Source: Pegoplata infirma (Eukaryota > Arthropoda > Insecta > Diptera > Anthomyiidae). Taken from it: 64,000 bases of DNA. The notes below the pieces were generated by a model, which saw only the letters and a program-made list of their open reading frames with translations, was not told the DNA's origin and did not search any database. A program made the position numbers and the translations under genes. Shown one piece after another: positions 10,775-22,710 of this stretch. The stretch is from the NCBI GenBank assembly GCA_963921195.1, contig OY992536.1, forward strand, positions 180,738,995-180,802,994, written 5' to 3'. Each line of letters starts with the position of its first letter. The first letter of the stretch is position 1.

Positions 10775-12782
10775 CAGTGACTCAAAGTAATAATGGAACA
10801 GCATATATTTTAAGCAGTTCTTTAAAGGAAAATTTATCAATACTAAACCTGATTATTATCAATCGACTATTTTTGAAAAAAGTGCTATATAGAAAATTTC
10901 CCAAGCTTTAATTTAAGCTTGATAGCGTCCAGATTGAGCAAATATTAAATGAGATACGAGGGTCACACTGGAAATTGAAATTATTTGTATATGTTTTTTT
11001 GAAATTTTTTTAAAGATATTCTAAGTCGATTTTTCCCAAGTTCAAACATTAAAAATTTAAAAAATTATCCAATAATTTTTATTTAGTTATCAGCTAGTTT
11101 TTCCAACAACCCAAACCAAAAATGAAATTTTTTAAATACAGTGGAAGAAATCCGCATTTTTTGACCTCCAACTCGTTTGACCACCAATTTTTTGTAAACA
11201 AAGAAAAATTTTAATTATTCTAAAATCTTATCACTATACACTTAGGTGTACTCAAATTAATAAACAGTAAAATATTTTCTTTGTTTACAACAAATTGGTG
11301 GTCGAAAGAGTTGGAGGTCAAAAAATGCAGATTTCTTCTACTGTATTTAAAAAATTTCATTTTTTGTTCGGGTGGTTGGAAAAACAAGCTGATGACTAAA
11401 TAAAAATTACTGAATATTTTTTTAAATTTTTAATGTTTGAACTTGGGAAAAATCGACTTAGAAATATTTTTAAAAAAATTTCAAAAAAATATCTACAAAT
11501 AACTTCATTTTCAAGTGCGACCCTCGTATCTCTTTTTATATTTGCTCAATCTGGACGCTATCAAGCTTAAATTAAAGCTTGGAAATTTTTCTTTATAGCA
11601 CTTTTTTCAAAAATAGTCGATTGATAATAATTCCTTTAAAGAACTGCTATCAAATTAGGGATGCCAAACGGGATTAACTTTGAAAAATCCCGGGATTCGG
11701 GATTTTGAAAATTGAAATTTCGGGATCCCGGGATTTTCGGGATTTTTTCGGGATCCCGGGTTTTTCGGGTTTTTTGGGTATTTTCGGGATTTTTTATTTC
11801 CTATATTAAAAAAAATAAGATTTTTATAAACTTAAATATTTTTATTTGTCATATTTTTATGTAAACATGTACATAAAATAGCTGAAAAAACAAAATATAC
11901 CACTGTGCAATACGATTTAGTATATTTAGGCCAAAAAAATATAAGTACCATTTATAGACCAAAACTTCTGAGGTGGTTAAAGAACTTAGCTCGAGTTCTT
12001 TTTTATGGCCCACTGAAGTTTTTAATTTGTTTTCAAAAGCGTTTGGGAAAAGGAAAAAACATGTTTTAAATCTGCTGCTGACCAAATAAAGTTAGTACTT
12101 TTTTTAGAATATATTAATCCTCTATCTCCATTTTAACGGGTAATTTTTGTACTTTTTTTAAATATCCTAACAGAGCACCACTAAATCGTGTGTAAATTTT
12201 CAACTGAATTTTTCAGTTGCATCAACTCAAAATTCAGTTCCTGCTAATAAATTCGGCTGTGAGAACTAAATTTTGTAGTTGTTTTAATTAAAAAAAAGTT
12301 TTGTCAACATAATTCAGTTGTGACCACTGATATTCAATTGTAACAGCATATATGTAAATATTTCGTCCGAATTTTTATTGCATCAACTGAATCTCAGTAG
12401 CTAATCAACAAATTTATTTACAAACATTTTTATTTTGTCATTTTGCAGATTTAATTAGGCTTTTACGATTACGATTATCAATAGCAATATTTAATTTTTT
12501 GCTTTGCAAAATCGTAAAGAACAAAATCGTAAAGAACAAAATCGTAAAGAACATTTTTAAACTTGATTTTAATAAGTGATACTTCAATTCATTCAAATCC
12601 GAATTGTTTTTAGTTGAAAATTTCAATGTTTTAAATTTCGGGATTTTCGGGATTTTTTTAAAAAAATCCCGGGATTCGGGATTTTATAAATCCCGAAAAT
12701 CCCGGGATTTTCGGGATCGGGATTTCCCGTTTGGCATCCCTATATCAAATATATGCTGTTCCATTATTACTTTGAGTCACTG
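10775..12782. mobile_element. TA-flanked inverted-repeat element (Tc1/mariner-like ends), interrupted
   Basis: Ends TA|CAGTGACTCAAAGTAATA and TATTACTTTGAGTCACTG|TA. Long arms mirror each other about a centre near 11250 (for example CGTCCAGATTGAGC). A hAT-like element is inserted in the right arm at 11656. The internal arms match the 58174-59648 element (GCTTGATAGCGTCCAGATTG), so both belong to one family. No transposase was seen. Confidence 0.88.
11656..12742. mobile_element. hAT-like element, 1.09 kb, 8-bp target duplication
   Basis: Ends TAGGGATGCCAAACGGGA and TCCCGTTTGGCATCCCTA. It is flanked by perfect TATCAAAT repeats (11648-11655 and 12743-12750). The left arm of the host element supplies the uninterrupted site. 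Subterminal sequence is rich in TCCCGGGATT motifs, and there is no open frame. Confidence 0.93.
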
Positions 12783-13177
12783 TATGTTCTAGCCCACAGT
12801 GCACTCTGGTGATAAGCAATTTGACATTCCTTTTGAGCGTTTTTTGATAAACAGAATAGGCATTTTCAAGTCTGCGTGGCAGCACTAGTATTGAGAGCAA
12901 CATATTTTCTAACTGAATTTCCGTCCTGAAAAAATTCTATAAATTATAATACAGAAAAGCAAAAGTGTTTCAATCAAGGATATTAAAATATTGACCAAAA
13001 TTTAAAAAAAAAAAATTAAAATAAACAATTTATTAAAAATTAAGCAGAGCGCTTCCTATAGAAAATAATTTGACAGTTTAATGTTTTTTTCTTCTGATAA
13101 CTCAGAAAAGAAACGAATAAAGTAAAACAAAAATAAAAACGCAGCGAAAAGCTGAACAGACAAAAATATGATAGAAG

Positions 13178-14554
13178 CACTGTTGCCAACTTAGCTATTT
13201 TGTAGCTAGATTTAGCTATTTTGTTTTGCATCTAGCGACAAAAAAAGTCATTTAGCTCTTAGCTACGAATCTAGCTACTTTTTTTTAGTCGCAACATTTG
13301 TAAAAAATTGTTTTTTAAAACCGTTTTATTGTAAATTTTTTCATTTTGACATTTTATTAACGTGTGTATGACATCTGCTTGTTTTTCAACTTTTCAAACA
13401 ATTATATCAGAGTTTTTCTATAATACATATTTGCTATAACTTCTAACAAAAGTTTAGAATTTATCGAAATTCCCCGCATGATAAAGTTGCTTGAAATGTT
13501 CAAATTCAAGCAAGTATCTTATAGGCAAAACCCATAGAAAATGAAGTTTAGTACCAACAATGAGAAAACAGCTATGGGTGCTAAAAATATAATAATTTTC
13601 ATTTTTCGAATAACGGATAAAACTTTTACATCCGTATTAATAATCAAAAAATGAGTGGCTATCGTCAAGCTTCTAACCAAGAATTCGCTTTAATAAAATT
13701 TTGTGTTGAAAATTTTCGCAGCTGCTGATAGCCACCAGTTTTTGTTATGAATACGTCCGTTATTTACACTAAACTCCATTTTGAAAACCAAGATTTTTTT
13801 TATAAATAATAAAACAAAAATTAAGCCATTTTTGTTGTGTTACAATATTGGTACATAACTCGTATTAATACGGTCCACTAACATCTGTTATATAACCTGT
13901 TAAAAAAAATACAAATAGAGGATTTCACATTTATCCGTCAATATGACCAAAATATGAATAAAAAAATAATGTCTAATTTCAGCTTCAGGGAATCGATCTA
14001 GCTGTATCGCCGGATTATCTTTTACTGATATTCCGGCGTTATACAAATCTTTTATTTTTCGTTAAAATTATTATTTGGCGACATTTCCCATTTATCGCCA
14101 AGACGAATTGTTGCCGTATCGCCGGGATGTATTGCCGTCGGGTAACAGTTTCTTCCTAAGGATGTATCGCCGGCGATACGAATTCGATAATTGCCGCAAT
14201 AAAATTTATCATCTCGGCAATATAACCGGCAAATCGTTTGTTTCCAGATATATATAATACAAAATATAACTATTTGAAGTTTTTTGTTTGCAAAATTTAA
14301 TAAAAATATATTAAAATATTCTTTTTAATACCAAAACTAACTTATTTTATTATCAAATTAAAAAGTTTAACAAATAAATCCTTTTAAAACGCACAAATCC
14401 TAAATCTAGCTATAAAATAGCTAGATTTTTTAACTGTTTATAAGAATCTAGCTACAAAATAGCTAGATTTTTTAACTGTTAATAAATTTAGCTATTTCTA
14501 GCTATTTTTTGGTCCGATCTAGCTACATTTTTTAAAAAATAGTTGGCATCAGTG
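13178..14554. mobile_element. hAT-like element, 1.38 kb, upstream of MARCH5
   Basis: Ends CACTGTTGCCAAC and GTTGGCATCAGTG with perfect 8-bp duplications GATAGAAG (13170-13177 and 14555-14562). Subterminal repeats of TAGCTATTTTGTAGCTAGA occur at both ends. It ends 252 bp before the MARCH5 start codon, so it may lie in the promoter or 5' UTR region. Confidence 0.92.
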
Positions 14555-14806
14555 GATAGAAGCAAAATAAAGGCGACAAATTAAAAATTACATATTTTTG
14601 CAAAACTTTTTTATAGCTTATTTCAAGTGGTTGAATTTTTTTCTAGTAAAAAAAATTAATTACAAAACGGAATTAGATTAGAAATAAAAATAATGCTGCA
14701 TAAATTTAAATAAAACTGGGTAAAAAGAGACTTTGTAATCTTAAAATATATTTGCAACCTAAAAAAAACTTAAGGTCAGAAGAAGAAAAATTGGCAAAAA
14801 ACTAAA

Positions 14807-17331
14807 ATGAGTGACTCCCCTACGAATTCCAATACTATAACAACGAAAGCCATTATTGAGTCTACCACTATGGCATCAACCAATTCCATCGAGGGAGATA
14901 GTTCATCGTTGCAGTTTAATACCAAAGATGAAGTTGTCAACATAGAGTCTGCCACACCCGAAAGTTGCCCTGAAACTGATAATAAAAATAATGATTCTAC
15001 TATTATAGCGAATGTCAAGGATTCGTTACCACGTAAAACTTCAATAGAATCTAATGCCTCCGCCATACAAGTATTGAATTCCATGGGTGAAATTGAAGCG
15101 GCTACTATACCATCGACTTCACAAAAATCATCTGAATCGATTGGTGAAGGCAGTGATGATGACGAACACCCAGATGGCCCTGAAACACAAACGCAAAGCC
15201 AACAATCCCAACTTTTGCATCAGGATAGTGTTGATAGTGAACGAAGTTGTTGGATTTGCTTTGCAACCGATGAAGACAATCGTTTGGCTGCTTGGGTCCA
15301 ACCGTGCAAATGTCGTGGCACCACCAAATGGGTTCATCAAAGTTGCCTCTACCGCTGGGTGGATGAAAAACAAAAGGGCAATGCTCTTCGTACGGTCAAT
15401 TGCCAACAATGTCAAACTGAATATATAATAGTGTTTCCACAGATGGGTAAAGTGGCCAATGTATTGGAAGCATTTGATAATCTTATAAAGCGTGTCAGTC
15501 CATTTTTGGCAGCTGGCATATTTGTTGGTTCTCTGTATTGGACTGCAGTCACATATGGTGCTGTTACTTTTCTACAGGTAATTGCAATACATTAATTTGA
15601 CACAATTACTAATTTTTTAATTACAAAAAAACTTTGTTTAAATAAAAATGTTCTAATGATTCTAAGAATCTGTCAAGTTTAGAAACAATATCTCAGAATC
15701 TGAGAATTTTTCTATAGAAAAAATGTCAGAATCGGCGAATATTTTAAAGAAAAAGTGTCTCAGAATGTGAGAATTTTTCTACAGAAAAATTGTCTCAGAA
15801 TGTGAAAATTTTTCAATAGAAATAATGTCTCAGAATCTGAGAATTTTTCTATAGAAAAATATCTCAGAATCTGAGAATTTTTCTATAGAAAAATATCTCA
15901 GAATCTGAGAATTTTTCTATAGAAAAAATGTCTCAGAATCTGAGAATTTTTCGATAGAAAAAATGTCTCAGAATCTGAGAATTTTTCGATAGAAAAAATG
16001 TCTCAGAATCTGAGAATTTTTCGATAGAAAAAATGTCTCAGAATCTGAGAATTTTTCGATAGAAAAAATGTCTCAGAATCTGAGAATTTTTCGATAGAAA
16101 AAATGTCTCAGAATCTGAGAATTTTTCGATAGAAAAAATGTCTCAGAATCTGAGAATTTTTCGATAGAAAAAATGTCTCAGAATCTGAGAATTTTTCGAT
16201 AGAAAAAATGTCTCAGAATCTGAGAATTTTTCTATGGAAAAAATGTCTCAGAATCTGAGCATTTTTCTATAGAAAAAAACTTTATAGAAATTTTCTATAG
16301 TAAAAAATGTCTTAGAAAAAATAAAAATGCTTTTAGGAAAAAAATTTCCCGAAAAAAAACCTGCACCGTGTTCTGCGACTTTTCACTATAGAACCGGCAC
16401 GGGTTTTGTTCCTAATGTATAGGTCTATTGACATGTCGCAAATGATGCATCTAGGGTTGATTTCCTCTAAATATTGCAATGTTTGTGATATATCATTTGG
16501 GTGCACTTGACATAAAGGAGCGTTCACTTTTCCTGCAGGAAAACTATTAATTTGCAATTTTCTTATTTGAAATAATGTATTTTTTTTCTTTGTAGATTGT
16601 TGGTCATAAAAAAGGTTTAGCTCTAATGGAAAATGGTGATCCACTTATATTGCTTATTGGTCTTCCTGCCATACCCGTTGGGTTAGTTTTAGGCCGCATG
16701 ATTCGTTGGGAAGATGCTGTAATTCGACTTATTCGCAATCGCCGTAGTGTGGCACGTAAATTACCTCTAATGAGTTTTATAATACCTTATCCGTAAGTTA
16801 TGCAATATAATATAAAAAAATAATTTGCTACTAACATTTTTTTTGTACTTTAGTGAAGAAGATGAAGATCAATCAGCACAAAATCCTGCTACACCAACAT
16901 TATCAGATCCTGTATCAGCTACGCGAATATTTTGCGGTGCTCTTCTGTTGCCAACAATATCATCAATTGTAGGACGATTACTTTTTGAATCGATTGAAAA
17001 TACTTTACATCGTACATTATTGGGTGGTCTAACATTTATAACAGTTAAAGGAATTTTAAAAATTTATTTGAAACAACAACAATTTACCCGTAAAAAGAAA
17101 CGTCGTATAGTTGATTATACCGATGAAAATGTACGAAATTTTGTTAATCGTAATTCTTCGACAAGAAATAATGGTGCTGCTGCAGCCGCTGCTGCTGCTG
17201 CAGCTGCGGCGGCGGCTGCCGCAGCTGCTGCCAGTGCTCAACAACAGCTCCAACAACAACAACAACAACAACAACAACAACTACAAGCTAATGTGCCAAG
17301 ACCAACAAATACACGAGATAGTATGGTGTAA
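14807..17331 (+). CDS. MARCH5: MARCH5/MITOL-type RING-CH E3 ubiquitin ligase, complete, three exons
   Basis: Exons 14807-15577, 16596-16792 and 16854-17331, all GT-AG; 481 aa. MARCH5 ubiquitinates mitochondrial fission and dynamics proteins from the outer mitochondrial membrane. The RING-CH (C4HC3) domain has C148, C151 (SCWICF), C167, C169 (PCKCRG), H177, C180 (HQSC) and C199, C202 (CQQC). Four hydrophobic segments follow at about 231-256, 275-291, 348-366 and 377-395, as in the family. Human MARCH5 is 278 aa with the RING near its start, so the Ser/Thr/Asp-rich 147-residue N-terminal extension is unusual. So is the tail with 19 alanines (431-449) and a Q3-L-Q10-L-Q run after KKKRR. The start is the first ATG of the frame in good context (CTAAAATGAG). 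Intron 1 (1,018 bp) holds a 35-bp minisatellite; intron 2 is 61 bp. Confidence 0.93.
15676..16300 (+). repeat. 35-bp minisatellite in MARCH5 intron 1
   Basis: About 17 copies of the unit found in Cpsf73 intron 3, many here perfectly homogeneous from about 15930 to 16215. Unit: TCTCAGAATCTGAGA then ATTTTTCGATAGAAAAAA. The orientation relative to transcription is the same as in Cpsf73. The high homogeneity suggests recent expansion. Confidence 0.94.
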
Positions 17332-17509
17332 ATGATAAACAAAAAATTAAACGAACTCCCATATCCACTTATAAGAACTATAATGATATGATCAAAAGAT
17401 ATTAATGGAATAATGGGTAAGACAACAACTATACAACAATTAATATAAAGGTTCCGTCGTATACTAGTTAATTCGTTTACTTTTTTTTTATAAAATTATA
17501 TAAATATTA

Positions 17510-18141
17510 CACCGTCCGACGTCAGTCAATATTAAACATAAACCGGATGATAAACGTCTGAAAGTAGAGACCAATTGGAGTAAAATTGCATTTACAGTTT
17601 TTCATTTTGTGATCCTGTTTCCTTTTAAAAGGACTTTAAAGTTTTAAAGGATACATTTTGTAAAATATTTTTTAAATATTTGTACTTGCACCTAGGATGA
17701 CACTGGTGATGACAAATGAAAGAGGAGGATCTCCCCTAATTTTTACATCTTTTGTATTTTGCTATATCAGGATAAAAGGATGTGAATAAAGTCATTTGAA
17801 AACTTTATCAAAATATTTTGTTGAACATTTTAAATGAAGGCTACATTTTTTAAAGGACATAACTTACCTCCTTTTTCCTGATATGTAAAAATAATAAAAT
17901 AGCAAAATTACAAGAGATCCTTCTCTTTCATTTGTTATCACTAGTGGCATCCTCGGACAAGTACAAATATTAAACAAATATTTGATAAAATTTAATCGTC
18001 TAAAACTTTAAAGTCCTTTTAAAAGGAAACAGGATCACGAAAAGAAAAACTGTAAATGCAGTTTTTCTACATTTAGTGTCAAGTTTCAAATATTATACAG
18101 TTTGTGTTTAACGACTTTTTTTTTATTTTTGTCGGACGGTG
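17510..18141. mobile_element. PIF/Harbinger-like MITE, 632 bp, 3' of MARCH5
   Basis: Ends TTA|CACCGTCCGAC and GTCGGACGGTG|TTA with long mirrored arms (GGATCCTG and AAAGTCCTTTTAAAAGG motifs on both sides). It lies 178 bp after the MARCH5 stop, probably in its 3' UTR or just beyond. It contains an AATAAA at 17785-17790. Confidence 0.85.
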
Positions 18142-18144
18142 TTA

Positions 18145-20204
18145 TCAGTGCTCTGTTTGCAAATGTTACTAATATTTTGTTTTTTATCTCGTACATTTTT
18201 TAATTTCAAATATTTTAAATAGATTTGTTAATGAATAAACTTATTTTATTTGAACTTTATAACTGTGTTAAAGGTTTCTACTTTTCAAATAAACTAAAAA
18301 AATATACACAGTGCTACAAAAAAATTCAAATGATCTTTTAAAGGTTGTAGGTCCTGTCGAGTATTTTGCAAAAATGTCAATTAAACTTGACACACACTCT
18401 AAAATTTTAAAGTTATTGTCAATTCCTTTTTGGGATTTTTGTCACTAGACCACAGTTGACCGGTCAGGAAAAGTGACAGGTCCTTGATAGATCATGTGAC
18501 AGTAGACTGACCTTTTTGTATGACAAAAAAGTTTTTCTTCCGATTTTTAACGTCCGGGAAATTTTTTTATTTTCCTAGGCCTTAAACTTATATTACAGTA
18601 AAAAAAGTGTGTTTTTCGATACGAAATCACTTGTCCGGTGACTGGTGAAAACGCGATTTATATGACTAAAATTCCTATCACGTGATAGATGAAAATTAAA
18701 CTTATCACTAAAAAAATCATTAGACCGATTTTAAATTTTTTATATCTCAAAAACCGTTCGACCGATTTATTAAAAATTTTCAAAAATCGAAAACTTTGAT
18801 CGCCGATAGAGACGGGTTAATTTAATCCGGTTGGCCTCCTCAAATTTGTCCACCTAAGTTTTAGGCCTTGGAGAATTAAAGTTTGCCCGGACGTTGAAAA
18901 TCGGAAGATTTTTTTTTGCCATGCAAAAAATGTCAGTCTAATGATCCATATATGTTTTTATCAAATGAGATATGTTTTAATATATTTTATATTTTACTCG
19001 GCCTGTTTTTTATTCATGTTTTAATGACAAACCCAACGTTATTTGATTCTGGTTAGAAAATTTACAATTTTATAAAAAAATTTAAAAATTTTCTAAAAAA
19101 ATTTCCAATTTTAAAATAAATTAAGTCCGTTTGTATTCAGTCGTTAAGCTTAAATTATTTTAAAATATTTTGATATATTAGTAAACATTGTTAATATGTT
19201 GCATTGAATCATTTAATTAAGATTAAACAAACAAAATCTTTTTAACAAAAAATAGTTATTAATTTAAAAACAAAAATAAACTATTCGCATTGCAAGGCAC
19301 AATTTCAAAATATTTATGTATATTTTTAAATTCGTATAAAAAATATCATTGAATTTCATTTAAAAATAATACAAGACAATACAAAAAAAAAACACGTTTT
19401 TATATTTTTTTTATTAACTGCACCCACTCGCTTACGTCTGGAAATCCAGTTTACAGAACATAAATTTAAGAAATTGGATTTATAAAATTTTATTTCTTAA
19501 ATGCTTATCACTTGGCTGTCTTCCATGACACGACGTTCAACTAAAAAAAATTCGATTATTCATATTAAACAACTTTTTTTATGTCAAATTAACAACATAT
19601 TTAAAAATAAATTTCTAATTAAGATCTTCAACATTTCGTATTCTATTTCAGAACTATGCCAATTTATTTTTGAAAAAGTTTAACAAATTTTTAAACCGTA
19701 GACCAGAGTTAACTTTTCTAAAGTTTTGAGTTAGACTTTTGCTTACTCGTTCAATTAAGTAAGCGCTCATTTTCGTTCATTTCATTTTCGTTCATAAACT
19801 AGTTCGTTCACTCGGTCATTTGTTGTTTTCTTTCAACAATTCGTGAACGAATGATTTTGATAATGTCTGTTGTGCGTTACTCTAGTTCAATCAAGGTTAA
19901 TTTTTGTTTTTGTTCAACAGTTTGTGAACGAGTCATTTTGTTTTTCGTTAAAAATGGTTTTAGTAAACCACAACATAAAAAATAGATACTTCTGAAAAAT
20001 AAGGAATTATTAATTATTAAAAAATATATATAATTTTTGTAAAAAAAAACGTGTCAAAAGAGGAGAGGAAACTAACGCTATTGACAAAATAAGCAAAAAA
20101 GAGGAATTGAACGATCGAATTAAAAAAAAAAAATTGTGTTGCGCTGAATCCGAATATGATCTTAGAATTTGTCTATTACACCAGGTTTTCGATATATCTT
20201 AGAT

Positions 20205-20243
<39 letters not shown>

Positions 20244-20565
20244 GCAACACTCAGGCAATGCTGCCTATCAATTACCAATGTAACCGTGATGCTTCTTTCG
20301 GAAAGTGGATAGAAGAGAGATGAAAGATTTGAAAGATAGAAGGGCTTCAGTATGGCAACACTGTAATTGCGCGTGTTGATAATTTTGAGTACAGTTGTTG
20401 CATCGGCATCTGTTATTGATCTGGCGAATTATTTTTGAAGCTGTGTTTATAGCCATTATTTTATTATTTTACTTCGTTGACGTTTTTAGTGCTATTTATC
20501 AACGAAGGAGAGTGCTGCGATAGATATTAGTTATAAATAGAAACTAATAAATATCTGAAAAAATG
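18145..20565. other. Intergenic AT-rich DNA with dispersed repeat fragments
   Basis: No gene seen. The segment 18796-18960 (GGGTTAATTTAATC onward) is a copy of sequence at 50875-51015. GTTCATT/GTGAACGA motifs lie at 19740-19935. A T-run of more than 20 bases lies at 20210-20236. Otherwise nothing is recognisable. Confidence 0.6.
18234..18239 (+). terminator. Candidate poly(A) signal AATAAA for MARCH5
   Basis: AATAAA after the MITE. A 3' UTR ending here would be about 920 nt and would contain the whole 17510-18141 element. The alternative is 17785-17790 inside that element. Neither can be preferred from sequence. Confidence 0.3.
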
Positions 20566-20569
20566 TTGG

Positions 20570-20644
20570 TCTGCCTGAGCTGAGAATCGAACCCAGGCTT
20601 GCTGGCTAGTAGTCCAACGCGCTAACCACTAAGCCACAGCACCC
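20570..20644 (-). pseudogene. tRNA-like sequence (A and B boxes, no acceptor pairing)
   Basis: On the minus strand TGGCTTAGTGGTTA matches an A box and GGTTCGATTCT a B box. The T arm CTGGG-TTCGATT-CTCAG pairs fully. The anticodon stem GTTGG/CCAGC pairs but encloses eight nucleotides. The 3' CTCAGGC cannot pair with the 5' end to form an acceptor stem, so it is more likely a tRNA-derived SINE head or tRNA pseudogene than a functional tRNA. Confidence 0.55.
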
Positions 20645-21029
20645 TCACAATATTCGAGACGTTATATCTGCGCGAATCCACTTTTATTTATAAAACCTGA
20701 TATGTTTAAAAAGTTCCACAAATTACCTTTAAAATTAATGTTTAACCTTATCATCTCTGAGAGAATCTGGTGATCTGTATTAAAAATTTAATTTGTATGA
20801 AATATTTTTAATAATTTTAAATTGCATTTTATTACTCATCAAAGGGTGATGTTCCATCTCCGAGATATCTTAACCTGAAGTTTGAAAAACCAGGGTTTTC
20901 GCTGTATTCATGGTATTTTTGCTATGAATGGAAATTCGATCGATTTTTCGATACATTTTGCTAATATTTTACAACAGTTTTCAGGTTTAGATAGCAAGTA
21001 GTACGTAGCACGTGGTAGTATGTATAGGC

Positions 21030-21185
21030 TGAACATTCGTACTGATTTGATCAGTACATGTACTGATTTTTGATCACGTGTACTGATCAAAAAACGTTGT
21101 ACTGATTTGTACTGATTTTTTGAAATATGTACTGATTGTACTGATTTTTTGAAATATGTACTGATTGTACTGATTTTTGAACATT
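21030..21185. repeat. Simple tandem repeat of GTACTGATTTTT units
   Basis: Repeated GTACTGATTTTTTGAAATAT and TGTACTGAT blocks with variable spacing; no further structure. Confidence 0.75.
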
Positions 21186-22710
21186 TTAACATAAAAAATA
21201 ATTTGAAAATTCTATACAAAAACTTGAATAATACTTATAAGTCGTCCGATTTGTTTTTATAGCCTAAGTCTGTCTGACCATGAGATAATTTATAATGAAT
21301 TAATTCTACGGAGATTAGAGTTCGTGAATCAAGAGGTTTCTTAACGCAAAAATGTATATGATATTAACCCTACTTTGATCTTCCTAAATTTATATGAAAT
21401 TGCGCACAGAATCTTTGACGTTTTCTATAAAGAAAAGTATAATGGGCCGATGGATTTTTTTTTATATATTTTTAGAAAAATAATGTAAATCGGATGAATT
21501 CAAATCATTCTGAAATCTTAGGTGAGGTAATGTCATCAGAGATTATTTCAATAAGCGCTTAGAAAATCTGGGCCGCTAAAAAAACAAGTGCATATAAGCT
21601 GGGAAATTTTCTTAAACAAAAAGTTTTCAAAACTTAGAAAAAAAGTCCTCAAAATCTTATTCTTAAAACCTGTGGAATTTTGTTATATTTTCTGCAGTGA
21701 AACGATCAAAACATTCAAATGAAGTCGTTTAAAATCAACTAAATTTTCTGAAAAATTACGATAACAGTTGTTTTTTTGCAGTTTTTTTTAACAGTTGTTT
21801 TTAACAAATGTTTTTACTCAAAATACTTGAGGTCGTTTAACCGACATTTTTTCAAAGTTGAAAAACATCAGTGTTTTCCCCTAGAAACTAATTTTTAGAG
21901 AGTTATTTCTAAAAAATAATCAAAAAAACTTAGGTGTGCTGATTTGAGCTTAGAAAAAAGGTCACCCTAAGTATGTATTCATCAAACACATCATATATAT
22001 AAATTTCAATGGACGATATGTATCTCAGAAAATAGACACACCACTCTTTAAGCAAGTATAGGTTTTGTAAAAATGGAGACAAAATCGGGTAATGGCATTT
22101 CATTCCTGTTTATTTAAAACTTTAAATCGTTAACACGAAAATCCTTGCTAATCCTATTTTCGAGTTATTGCTAAATAATTACACTGTTCGACAACAAAAA
22201 CCTCACAGTGAAATATCCAACTGATTCTTATAGATTTTGCTCTTCTGATTCCAAATCTGTCAAATTTTTCTAGCACATAACGTTTTTGAGATATTCGCTG
22301 TTAAAAAGTCAAAAAACCAATAATTTCAAACTTTTGGTGATCGAGTGTTACATATTCTTCAAAAAAATAGAATTTAATTTTATATAAAATGGAACCTTTG
22401 ATACCAAAACAGCAATCCAAATTTGTCTAGTATATAGCGTTTTCAAGATATTCGCGTTTGAAAATTTTTTCGCGCGAAAAACTCAAACGCGAATATCTCG
22501 AAAACGGAACATGGTAGAAAAATTGGGATTGCAGTTTTGGAATCAGGAGGTCCAATTTATATAAAATCAAGTCCAATTTTTTGGAAGCAACGTAAGAATA
22601 TGTTACAGTCAGTGTTGTCATATATCAAGATTTCCCTTTTTTTGCAAGTTTTTTGAGGTGCTAAAAAGATTTCAAGATTTTTTCTAAAAAAACAAGTTTT
22701 TTAGAAAATA

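Noticed and set aside
16333..16644. 103-codon minus-strand frame in MARCH5 intron 1 with a CIICDM segment
   Set aside because: It overlaps MARCH5 exon 2 in antisense and has no recognisable domain. The unique part (about 16360-16560) could still be a relic worth a protein search.
19740..19940. Inverted GTTCATT/GTGAACGA motifs as a transposon end
   Set aside because: Motifs are short and no matching termini or target duplication were found.
20570..20644. Functional tRNA gene
   Set aside because: Acceptor stem cannot pair and the anticodon loop is eight nucleotides.
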